Shown: one piece after another, positions 40,696 to 47,331 of the stretch
Layout: every line of letters begins with the position of its first letter
Position numbering within the stretch: the stretch's first letter is position 1
Origin: a virus
Virus record (IMG/VR): IMGVR_UViG_3300042389_000498
Span: 1-47,331 of that record
Strand: one strand, 5' to 3'
DNA: 47,331 bases
Notes under the pieces: model-generated
What the model was told of the DNA's origin: nothing
Database searches by the model: none
The model's input: only the letters and a program-made list of their open reading frames with translations
Program-made: the position numbers and the translations under genes

Positions 40696-41706
40696 ATGGC
40701 AAGTTTAGATTATAAACTAAAAAATATGAATCATTCCGTAGAATCTAGCGAATATTTATTAAATCCTGAAAATAATCGTTTAACAATATATCCTATTAAA
40801 AATAATAAAATTTGGGAAGCATATAAAAAACAACAAGCTGCTTATTGGACTGCAGAAGAGATCGATTTCTCTAAAGATTATAAAGATTTTTGTTCATTAA
40901 ATGAAAACGAACAATATTTTATTAAATTAATATTAGCATTTTTCTCATCATCTGATACTATTGTTAATATTAATTTAGGTGAAAGATTTCTTCACGATGT
41001 GAAAATTCGTGAAGCTACAACTGTTTATACTTGGCAAATGATGATTGAATCAACACATGCTGAAGTATATAGTTTACAAATTGAAAATATTATTAGAGAT
41101 CCTGTTGAAAAAGATAAATTATTTAATGCAATTATTGAATATCCTTGTATCGCAGGGAAAGCTGCATGGGCTACTAAATGGATTGAATCTACAGAAAGTT
41201 TTGCAACTAGATTAATTGCATTTGTTATTGTAGAAGGTGTATTTTTCTCTGGTGCCTTTTGTGCAATTTTCTGGTTGAAGAAAAGAAATGTTATGCCGGG
41301 ATTATGTAAATCTAATGAATTAATTGCACGCGATGAAGGTATGCATTGTGATTTTGCAATATTATTATATTCAATGTTAGAAAATAAATTAGATGAGAAA
41401 CATGTTCATGAGATATTTATAGAAGCTATTGAAATTGAAAATGATTTTATTTGTAATAGTTTGCCTTGTGCTTTACTTGGTATGAATTCAACTCTAATGA
41501 GTCAATATATTAAATTTGTTGCTGATAGGCTATTAGTTAATCTTGGATATAATAAAATTTATAATGTAGTTAATCCATTTGATTTTATGGAGTCAATTAG
41601 TGTTGAAGGTAAAACAAATTTCTTTGAATCAAGACCAACACAATATCAAAATGCTCATGTATTAAATAATACTAATAATGTTTTTAAATTATCCGATGAT
41701 TTTTAG
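40696..41706 (+). CDS. Ribonucleoside-diphosphate reductase small subunit (R2), 336 aa
   Basis: This class I ribonucleotide reductase beta subunit provides the di-iron tyrosyl radical that lets the large subunit reduce NDPs to dNDPs for viral DNA synthesis. All ligands are visible: D57 (WTAEEIDFSKD), E118 and H121 (IESTHAEVYS), E180 (VEGVFFSG), and E214 and H217 (ARDEGMHCDF). The radical tyrosine is Y125. The C-terminus, FKLSDDF, corresponds to the FTLDADF-type tail that docks on R1. Length is normal for a eukaryote-like viral R2, with an N-terminus shorter than the animal enzyme. An early promoter octamer lies at 40643-40650. No large subunit is in this window. Confidence is very high. Confidence 0.98.
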   Translation: MASLDYKLKNMNHSVESSEYLLNPENNRLTIYPIKNNKIWEAYKKQQAAYWTAEEIDFSKDYKDFCSLNENEQYFIKLILAFFSSSDTIVNINLGERFLHDVKIREATTVYTWQMMIESTHAEVYSLQIENIIRDPVEKDKLFNAIIEYPCIAGKAAWATKWIESTESFATRLIAFVIVEGVFFSGAFCAIFWLKKRNVMPGLCKSNELIARDEGMHCDFAILLYSMLENKLDEKHVHEIFIEAIEIENDFICNSLPCALLGMNSTLMSQYIKFVADRLLVNLGYNKIYNVVNPFDFMESISVEGKTNFFESRPTQYQNAHVLNNTNNVFKLSDDF

Positions 41707-41811
41707 ACATTTACAATTATTTTATTATTAGAATAAAATGAGTGAATAAATATTTTTTAGACATTTACAATTATTTTATTATTAGAATAAAATGAGTGAA
41801 TAAATATTTAT
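41704..41811. repeat. 54-bp tandem duplication after R2, derived from the SWIB gene's 3' end
   Basis: Two copies (41704-41757 and 41758-41811) of a 54-nt unit starting tagacatttacaattatttt lie directly after the R2 stop; the first copy includes the stop itself. The same sequence, with small changes, is the 3' end of the SWIB gene at 41840-41873 (tagacattaacaattatttt). The spacer therefore seems to have grown by copying a neighbouring gene end. Confidence 0.85.
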
Positions 41812-41839
41812 TTTATTATTATAAAATAAATAAATATTT
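41802..41839. terminator. A/T hairpin between the convergent R2 and SWIB genes
   Basis: aaatatttattttat (41802-41816) can pair with ataaaataaataaatattt (41821-41839) around a short loop, with a 4-nt bulge. Its position between two convergent stops fits a bidirectional transcript 3'-end hairpin of the mimivirus type. Confidence 0.45.
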
Positions 41840-42424
41840 TTAGACATTAACAATTATTTTATTATTATAAAATGAACTAAGGAACAACTGAAATTCACCA
41901 AACTTGATTAACTTTCCATCACCATTTGGAATGTTTAATTGTTCTGCGGTTGTTTTATCTAATACGGTATTCTGACCATTTTTTAATTTTAAATCTTTAA
42001 ATTTATTACTTAATGCACTCATAACTTTGGGACGTGACATTGCTACATTTTCGGGTAATCCTAAAAAGACTCTTAGAATTTCTGGAACTGGATGTTCTTT
42101 ATTAAATCCACCATTAACATTACCTTTCCTTTTTGGTTTTTTCATAGCCTTAACAATTTCATCTGCATGTGCTTTCTCAAGAGTTTTTAATAAATTATTC
42201 ATTTTTTTAGTGTGCTCATGTTTATCTTTTTCTTTTAATTTAAGCTGTTTATCTAACTCATTAATATCTTTATTACTTTGTTTAATAAATTCCATTCCCT
42301 CTTTAATCTGTTTCATTATATTTTCAAATGTTTCTTTCTCTTTTTTAATAATAGGTTCTTCTACTAATTCGTCATGTTGAGAATGTTCAGAAACTTCATC
42401 AGACATATTTTGGTTATTAGACAT
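41840..42424 (-). CDS. SWIB/MDM2-domain protein, 194 aa
   Basis: Residues about 30-90 are a charged coiled coil (KEGMEFIKQSNKDINELDKQ and following). A basic patch, KKPKRKG (95-101), precedes the SWIB/MDM2 domain at residues 112-187 (PVPEILRVFLGLPENVAMSR, then LNIPNGDGKLIKFGEFQLFL). SWIB domains occur in chromatin-remodelling subunits and in many nucleocytoplasmic large DNA viruses, where they are thought to take part in viral chromatin or transcription. Direct evidence for function here is absent. It is convergent with R2, and its last codons are duplicated in the spacer. Confidence 0.9.
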   Translation of the reverse strand: MSNNQNMSDEVSEHSQHDELVEEPIIKKEKETFENIMKQIKEGMEFIKQSNKDINELDKQLKLKEKDKHEHTKKMNNLLKTLEKAHADEIVKAMKKPKRKGNVNGGFNKEHPVPEILRVFLGLPENVAMSRPKVMSALSNKFKDLKLKNGQNTVLDKTTAEQLNIPNGDGKLIKFGEFQLFLSSFYNNKIIVNV

Positions 42425-42569
42425 ATTAATAATAATATAAGATACTTCTTTATATAAATAATCATAATATATTTATTACTTTATATAAAGTAATTGTTAA
42501 ATAGTTGATACTTACATAAGTAAAATGTATTAAAATAAAAATTTATTTTTTTACACGTATATGTCTTTT

Positions 42570-42776
42570 TCAAGCACGATCTGGTCTCGGAGAGATTCCC
42601 CACTTTTCAAGCTGTTTGTGATAGTCAGCGACCTATCTGGTGAGTTCTATATTCAGCTTGAGTAGGTTGAATAGTTTGCAGCCATCTGCATCTAGTTCCT
42701 CAACCTTACTATCGGAAATTCGAGTAGACGGTTTGACCGTCATGGTGTAATCGTTAATGACTCTGGATGCGGACAT
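42570..42776 (-). pseudogene. Small GC-richer ORF interrupted by an in-frame TAG
   Basis: ATG at 42776 opens MSASRVINDYTMTVKPSTRI..., 47 codons ending ...NLLKLNIELTR, then TAG at 42633-42635. The frame continues for 20 more sensible codons (VADYHKQLEKWGISPRPDRA) to TGA at 42570-42572. Codon choice (GTC, CTC, ACC, CTG, AAG) and base composition are markedly richer in G+C than all flanking genes, suggesting recent acquisition. It could be a decaying gene, a stop-readthrough gene or a real 47-residue protein. I recognise no family. The flanks 42425-42569 and 42777-42925 are A/T-rich. The right flank holds an 11-bp inverted repeat (42842-42852 with 42880-42890) and nothing else that I can identify. 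Confidence 0.5.
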
Positions 42777-42925
42777 TTGTATCTATATATATTTACAGAG
42801 ATATATAAATACTTTACATTTCAAGTTTTTTTAATTGTGTAATTCTTTAAATAATTTGTCTCTTTGTAAATCTTCAATGATTTAAAGAATATCATAATAT
42901 AAATAATATAATTGATTGTAAAATC

Positions 42926-43606
42926 ATGTTAGAATCAACAAAATTAAATCATGAAGTATTTAATAATATAAAACTATCATCACATGAAAATACAATAATA
43001 AAATCACAAGAATCATTTTATGAAATAGTAGAAAATATATTATTATTTTTACAAATTGTTACATCAGAATCAATTATATCAATTAGATTAATTGATTATT
43101 TTGTTACTAAATATGCTAAATTAAATAAAATTGCATATAAATTAAAAGAAAATAACATTGAGAATACATTCAATGTTTATTTATCTTATAAACAACAGTT
43201 GAAAGCATATCAAAAAAAACACTTTGATCCTTTTAGTAGAGGAGATAGAATACCATATTTTATGAAAGATTCATGTATAATAACCACGATAGGACAATTA
43301 AATTTTTTCAAGTGGTTTATTTCAAAGAAAGTATATGATTATGTTCTTATTAATTATAATGCAATAGAAAATGATATGAATAAGAAAAATAAATGTAATA
43401 AAAAAATAAAAAAAGAAATAAAACCTAATAAAAAACAGAAAACATATCCTAATTATCAATGTAATAGTTTTAAAACAGATTTAGATAATACTGATAAAAC
43501 TACACATGCACAATGTGCAATGGTTAATACTAAATGTCATAATAGTTCTTTAACTTTTACTGAACCAAATAGAGATAAAATTATTGTTTCATTTTCATTT
43601 AATTAA
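42926..43606 (+). CDS. Conserved giant-virus protein of unknown function, 226 aa
   Basis: A helical N-terminal 90 residues lead to a block I recognise from many giant-virus proteins: QLKAYQKKHFDPFSRGDRI at 91-108, then TTIGQLNFFKWFI at 120-132 and VYDYVLINYNAIENDMNKK at 136-154. A strongly basic stretch (residues about 153-176: NKKNKCNKKIKKEIKPNKKQ) suggests nucleic-acid binding. The C-terminal 50 residues are Thr/Asn-rich with four Cys, not clearly a zinc site. There are no membrane segments. Function is unknown in the relatives I know. It is convergent with the gene at 43671, separated by a strong hairpin. Confidence 0.8.
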   Translation: MLESTKLNHEVFNNIKLSSHENTIIKSQESFYEIVENILLFLQIVTSESIISIRLIDYFVTKYAKLNKIAYKLKENNIENTFNVYLSYKQQLKAYQKKHFDPFSRGDRIPYFMKDSCIITTIGQLNFFKWFISKKVYDYVLINYNAIENDMNKKNKCNKKIKKEIKPNKKQKTYPNYQCNSFKTDLDNTDKTTHAQCAMVNTKCHNSSLTFTEPNRDKIIVSFSFN

Positions 43607-43645
43607 TATTTTATATTATGTTATAATAACACAATATAAATTATT
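43605..43645. terminator. Strong A/T hairpin between convergent genes
   Basis: 43605-43624 pairs with 43626-43645 at 18 of 20 positions around a single-base loop. It begins within the stop codon of the upstream + gene and lies 25 nt from the stop of the convergent gene, as expected for a bidirectional mimivirus-type transcript end. Confidence 0.6.
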
Positions 43646-43670
43646 TGCTAACTATATTTAATATACTATT

Positions 43671-44597
43671 TTAACTAGATGAACTATCAGATAAATATGA
43701 TTTTTCAATATTTAGATCTAATATATCAGGACTCTGGTCTGAGTGTAAATCATTAACTAATTTGTCTGTATCTAAATGAATTAATGATTTATATAATTTA
43801 TTACTAGATTCTGATTTCATAAAAATATTATGATTAATTTCAGTATCTGGAATTTCTATTTCATCTTCATCTGATTCTATAAATTTATAATTATAAATAT
43901 CTTTTTCTTTTAATGTAAATGATAATAATACAGGTCTGAAAAATAATCCAAAATCATTATTAGAATTAATCCATATAGCATAACATTCTAATATCATTTT
44001 ACACCATGAATTAGCAGGAATTAAATTCACGTCTATTTTATTTGAATTATTTAATTGGATTAATGTTTCAAAATCATTATTTTTTATAATTTTAATTTTT
44101 AGCGTGCCCTTTGAATAATTATCAGATTCGCGTATAATCTTTTGAAAATTAATTGTTTGATTAGTATCATTTATATTAAACCATTCACCTACATTATTTT
44201 GTGCATCTAATTTTATTTTATTTTCTAAATTATTAAGAAATGAAATAAATGTATCAATAGTATTATTATATTTACCATCTAATGCAACTTCAATCTCTGC
44301 AAATCCAGATGCAAAATCTGGCGATGATATATTTAATAATGTAGGTGTTTGAATAACAAAATTTTTTAATGTGTCACACATTGTATCATTGTATTTTAAT
44401 AAAATTATTTTTTTAGTTTGATTAGATTTAATTTTTGTATATGTAATATTATTGAAATCTATATCATGTATATTTAAGGGTGTTGTGCCATCATTCTTAT
44501 TTGTATGCATCATTTTATCGATCTGTGTATACATACCCATAGATGGAGAATCATTATATTTTTTTGATGATACACTATTAGTTGTATTATAATTCAT
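43671..44597 (-). CDS. Acidic-tailed protein related in layout to its neighbour; possibly ssDNA-binding, 308 aa
   Basis: The protein is predicted beta-rich between residues 45 and 230, with LINLSSPDFASGFAEIEVALDG-like strands, then NSWCKMILECYAIWINSN and DFGLFFRPVLLSFTL. The order resembles the adjacent gene's VRFIIRPVKLWAQ ... YGITFKLFKAEVE segment, so the two may be old paralogues. An acidic tail follows (ESDEDEIEIPDTE, and SPDILDL to the end). A beta-barrel core plus acidic tail recalls the T7 gp2.5-like single-stranded DNA-binding proteins reported in giant viruses; this is a weak, structure-level guess. It is encoded 59 nt downstream of the neighbour on the same strand. Confidence 0.7.
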   Translation of the reverse strand: MNYNTTNSVSSKKYNDSPSMGMYTQIDKMMHTNKNDGTTPLNIHDIDFNNITYTKIKSNQTKKIILLKYNDTMCDTLKNFVIQTPTLLNISSPDFASGFAEIEVALDGKYNNTIDTFISFLNNLENKIKLDAQNNVGEWFNINDTNQTINFQKIIRESDNYSKGTLKIKIIKNNDFETLIQLNNSNKIDVNLIPANSWCKMILECYAIWINSNNDFGLFFRPVLLSFTLKEKDIYNYKFIESDEDEIEIPDTEINHNIFMKSESSNKLYKSLIHLDTDKLVNDLHSDQSPDILDLNIEKSYLSDSSSS

Positions 44598-44656
44598 AAA
44601 TATATATGTATATTATAAATAAATAATCCTTAAATGTATTTATAATATAAATTAAA

Positions 44657-45715
44657 TTAGGCACTTGCCTTTTTACTCTTTGATTTAGCAGGAGCTTTGG
44701 TTGGATTTTTCACAACAGGTTTAATATCTTCTTCATCAGATTCTTCATCTGTTAAATCAGGTGCTCCACTTTTACTTTGATTAATTGTTTTAACAGATGC
44801 AACTTGTTCTTCATCTGATTCAGATTCTTCATCAGATGATTCTGATGCAACAACAGCAACAGTTGCTTTAACTTTTGATGCTACAGGTAATGTTGATGAA
44901 GTTGATCCTGTCATGACAGTTACTGGAGCTTGTGATACCGGTGCAACTGTCTGAATATTTTCTGATTCTTCATCTGGATCAAGAAACATATCTGTATTAA
45001 GCAAGTTTTTATAAGTATTCATTCTCTGTGGAAGTTCTACTTCTGCTTTAAATAATTTAAATGTAATTCCATACATGGGATCTTTAGATGCATTAGATGC
45101 TTGTGCCCATAACTTGACTGGACGAATAATAAATCGCACTCTTGCACCATAACAAATATATTTAGAAATATCATCTACTGTTTTAATAGTCTCATCTGCT
45201 ACATTTACACGGACTCTTTTGTTATTTTCCATAATGGAAGTGCATACACTAGTATTAATTTCACCTGTATCATAATTAGTGCTTAGTTTAATTTTCATAT
45301 AATCCATAATATTCTTATTTTTATTTTCGTCATCAACTAATGGGCTACGAACAATTTCTTGATATGCAAATTTTTTAGCTTTTGCAGCTCCAAATAATTT
45401 AACTTTAAATTCATCTGAACTAAATTTATTATCAATAGACTTTAATAGTAATTTACAATTAGCAACTTCAGGATCTGCATCATTTAATGGTGTTTTAACA
45501 AAGCATCGTTGAGAGTCTTCAGTAAAAAATTCATTCAAACGAGGAATTCCATAGTTATCTAATAAAATCCACGGCAATTGCAAAAATAGTGGTGTATTTG
45601 ATGTACTATTATTAGCTCCATATGTAAGAAATGCAGTGCTGCCTTTTGCTGCTTGTTTTAATTCACCACTGACATTGAAATAGTTAATGTTAAAATCTTT
45701 ATAATTAGTTGTCAT
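44657..45715 (-). CDS. Possible ssDNA-binding-like protein with acidic then basic tail, 352 aa
   Basis: Residues 1-235 look like a compact beta-rich domain: TPLFLQLPWILLDNYGIPRL (41-60), then CKLLLKSIDNKF, YGARVRFIIRPVKLWAQ and YGITFKLFKAEVE. I associate this layout with a conserved giant-virus family, possibly the gp2.5-like replicative SSB group. Residues about 236-340 are low complexity, with Ser/Asp/Glu blocks (SSDEESESDEEQ and TDEESDEED). The last residues are basic (KSKSKKASA), unusual for an SSB, whose acidic end is normally terminal. An AAAATTGA early promoter octamer lies 47 nt upstream, fitting a replication role. It could equally be a virion or DUF-type protein; the family is not certain. 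Confidence 0.72.
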   Translation of the reverse strand: MTTNYKDFNINYFNVSGELKQAAKGSTAFLTYGANNSTSNTPLFLQLPWILLDNYGIPRLNEFFTEDSQRCFVKTPLNDADPEVANCKLLLKSIDNKFSSDEFKVKLFGAAKAKKFAYQEIVRSPLVDDENKNKNIMDYMKIKLSTNYDTGEINTSVCTSIMENNKRVRVNVADETIKTVDDISKYICYGARVRFIIRPVKLWAQASNASKDPMYGITFKLFKAEVELPQRMNTYKNLLNTDMFLDPDEESENIQTVAPVSQAPVTVMTGSTSSTLPVASKVKATVAVVASESSDEESESDEEQVASVKTINQSKSGAPDLTDEESDEEDIKPVVKNPTKAPAKSKSKKASA

Positions 45716-45761
45716 TTTAATTTTAATATGTATAAAATTATAAGTTTAATATGTATTTAAA

Positions 45762-45769
45762 TCAATTTT
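45762..45769 (-). promoter_or_regulatory. AAAATTGA early promoter motif upstream of the 44657-45715 gene
   Basis: tcaatttt on the + strand reads AAAATTGA on the gene strand, ending 46 nt before the start at 45715. The spacing is nearly the same as for the R2 gene. It sits just past the stop of the next gene on the same strand. Confidence 0.6.
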
Positions 45770-45770
45770 T

Positions 45771-47141
45771 TTAATCAATATATACTACAGTTTTACTTAT
45801 TAAATACGCTATATTTTTTATTTTACGTGAACTGTCTGTGTTATATGAAGATGGTATATGTTGTTCTATGTTTTGTGGTTCAAAGATATTTGATAATTTT
45901 ATTGTTTGTATTTTTGTATTAGCTTGTAAATAATTAAATAATTCAATTAATTGTGCTATTGAGTCACTTTCTATTCCATTATTTAATTTTGGAAAAACTG
46001 ATTTTTTATCTGTATACTGTATAGTTATATCAGTTATATTAATAAATAATTTTATAATTCTGAATAACTTAAAAATATAAACATTTTCACATATTAATGT
46101 ATTTATTTTACTAAAAGTTTCAATTCTAATAGCATCATTATTATAAAAGTGTATGTTAAAATTACCAATTATGTGTAGTGTAGTTACTGTAGTAAATTTA
46201 CTAATAAATTCATATATATCTATATAAAAAGGCACACAACCAAATGTTTTATTTGTATAATCAAATGTAGTGCCTTTATCGTATATTGTTAATTTAATAA
46301 AATTAAATTTGACATTTGTGCTATATATTATATTATATCTCTTACAACTATCAGCATTATATGCTGTGCCAGAAGTTATTAGTGCATTGTTTTCTGCATG
46401 GGTTTTTACGTTGGTTGTAAACCATTGACGTAAACTAGTTTTATCTTCATTACTTGTAATAGTAGTTATATTATCATAAAATATATATAATTTTAATTGT
46501 TCATTGACACTATTACGTAGATCATTATTTACAAATGATACTAAGAAAGGTGTGATATTACCATCTTTTATTATATGAATAATATATATATTATCTATAT
46601 TAGCTGAAGTATATATAGGTGTTATAGAATCTATATCACCCATCCATAGTTTGCTTGTCGATAAAGATAATATAGATTTATAATTATATTGTGTTAATTT
46701 ATATATTTTAATATTACCAAATGTAAAATCTGGTTTAATATCATTAGCCGACATTTCTTTTTGTTTTTTATGTGCCCTAAATGTTCTTTGTATAATTGCT
46801 GCACTGTCATCAATTTTTTTATCTAATTCATCCATAGTTATAGGTATATTTTTGTATTGATCCTTTTCGTGTAATTGTGATAATAATCCTATAATAATAA
46901 CTCGTAATAGCTCAATATTATTTAGAAATTTTGCAATCATTTTTTTATATTCATTGTCATAATCTTCGGTACGATATATAACAACTTGTCTCTTCTGGAG
47001 CTCATTCACTATTTCTGTAAGTGAACCGCCTGTTTGAATATTGATATGACTATTTATTAAATTTAATAATTCAATACCTTTTATTATTTTTTTTAGTTTA
47101 TTATTAATTTTTGGAATAAATATTGCGCTATAAGAGTTCAT
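45771..47141 (-). CDS. IQ-motif protein of unknown function, 456 aa
   Basis: Residues 114-128 (AAIIQRTFRAHKKQK) match the calmodulin-binding IQ motif (IQ-x3-R, followed by basic residues). IQ motifs occur in scattered giant-virus proteins, but their partners there are unknown. Residues 1-110 are helical, including a hydrophobic helix at about 78-91 (LLRVIIIGLLSQLH) that could be buried or membrane-associated. Residues 140-456 are mixed alpha/beta with repeated I-x-I-x-L strands (TTLHIIGNFNIHF, INTLICENVYIFKL, FINITDITIQY) that hint at a leucine-rich-repeat-like solenoid. No catalytic motif is seen. It is divergent from the partial gene at 47187 across about 45 nt of A/T sequence. Confidence 0.75.
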   Translation of the reverse strand: MNSYSAIFIPKINNKLKKIIKGIELLNLINSHINIQTGGSLTEIVNELQKRQVVIYRTEDYDNEYKKMIAKFLNNIELLRVIIIGLLSQLHEKDQYKNIPITMDELDKKIDDSAAIIQRTFRAHKKQKEMSANDIKPDFTFGNIKIYKLTQYNYKSILSLSTSKLWMGDIDSITPIYTSANIDNIYIIHIIKDGNITPFLVSFVNNDLRNSVNEQLKLYIFYDNITTITSNEDKTSLRQWFTTNVKTHAENNALITSGTAYNADSCKRYNIIYSTNVKFNFIKLTIYDKGTTFDYTNKTFGCVPFYIDIYEFISKFTTVTTLHIIGNFNIHFYNNDAIRIETFSKINTLICENVYIFKLFRIIKLFINITDITIQYTDKKSVFPKLNNGIESDSIAQLIELFNYLQANTKIQTIKLSNIFEPQNIEQHIPSSYNTDSSRKIKNIAYLISKTVVYID

Positions 47142-47186
47142 TATAATATAATATAATATAAAAATTTTTTATCATTATAATATTAT

Positions 47187-47331
47187 ATGCAAAATATTTC
47201 ATTTAACATTTTACTTTTAATAATAATAATATATACTTTTTTTACAAATGTAGAAAATCTTGAAAACACGGGTCCTACTGCTGCAATTAAAGAAGCAGTT
47301 AAACAAGTCTATCTTGCTGATGTAGAAGCAA
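47187..47331 (+). CDS. N-terminus of a membrane-anchored or secreted protein (3' end outside window)
   Basis: An open frame starts with ATG at about 47187 (one-base uncertainty in my reading) and reaches the right edge. It encodes MQNISFNILLLIIIIYTFFT, a signal peptide or signal anchor, then NVENLENTGPTAAIKEAVKQ and VYLADVEA. I recall KxVYxADVEAIRNL-type segments near the N-terminus of giant-virus proteins that continue into beta-rich, fibre-like repeats, so a virion protein is possible. Only 48 residues are visible, so the identity is open. Confidence 0.6.
   Translation, partial: MQNISFNILLLIIIIYTFFTNVENLENTGPTAAIKEAVKQVYLADVEA

Noticed and set aside
42027-42380. 117-residue hydrophobic/Ser-rich + strand frame
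   Set aside because: It lies wholly opposite the SWIB-domain gene, whose domain is clearly recognisable.
42540-42780. GC-richer patch as a tRNA or structured RNA gene
   Set aside because: I could not fold a cloverleaf or find tRNA consensus boxes; the codon pattern in one frame is a better explanation.

Overview
The window looks like part of the genome of an amoeba- or protist-infecting giant virus of the order Imitervirales (Mimiviridae-like). The grounds are strong A+T richness outside the repeats, intron-free genes packed on both strands, a viral class I ribonucleotide reductase small subunit, a SWIB-domain protein, a T5orf172/zinc-finger protein, a protein ending in the lysine/tyrosine-rich tail typical of mimivirus proteins (YKYLKYKHKYLKLKNKE), and the mimivirus early promoter word AAAATTGA upstream of two genes. 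I assign no species.

Layout. Positions 1-32676 (69% of the window) hold two tandem, leftward paralogous genes for gigantic collagen-like proteins. The right copy (14056-32676) is complete at 6206 residues. The left copy starts at 13844 and runs off the left edge after at least 4614 codons. Each has a short N-terminal head, about 2950-2970 residues of Gly-X-Y repeat dominated by Gly-Ala-Thr, and a long C-terminal region built from diverged modules of about 430-610 residues. A 15-bp perfect hairpin lies between the genes, and both share a 20-nt upstream motif.

From 32.7 kb rightward the content is ordinary giant-virus genes: a probable virion protein with an N-terminal DSRYRD motif (32773-34512), a conserved unknown (34565-35779), a small RanBP2-type zinc finger (35828-36040), a macrodomain-like protein with a Pro-Ala-Val linker (36079-37938), a T5orf172/zinc-finger protein (38206-39243), an unknown gene carrying an array of six hairpins inside its coding sequence (39406-40314) with a decayed partial copy of itself at 38041-38201, a small membrane protein (40302-40622), the R2 reductase (40696-41706), the SWIB protein (41840-42424), a GC-richer small ORF broken by a TAG (42570-42776), a conserved unknown (42926-43606), two related acidic-tailed proteins that may bind single-stranded DNA (43671-45715), an IQ-motif protein (45771-47141) and the start of a membrane-anchored or secreted protein (47187-end).

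The two collagens and the DSRYRD protein fit virion structure and surface fibres. R2 and the possible SSB-like gene, both preceded by AAAATTGA, fit early DNA replication. The most unusual items are the tandem, almost proline-free, threonine-rich giant collagens with their uncharacterised modular C-terminal regions, and the in-frame palindrome array at 39992-40176.
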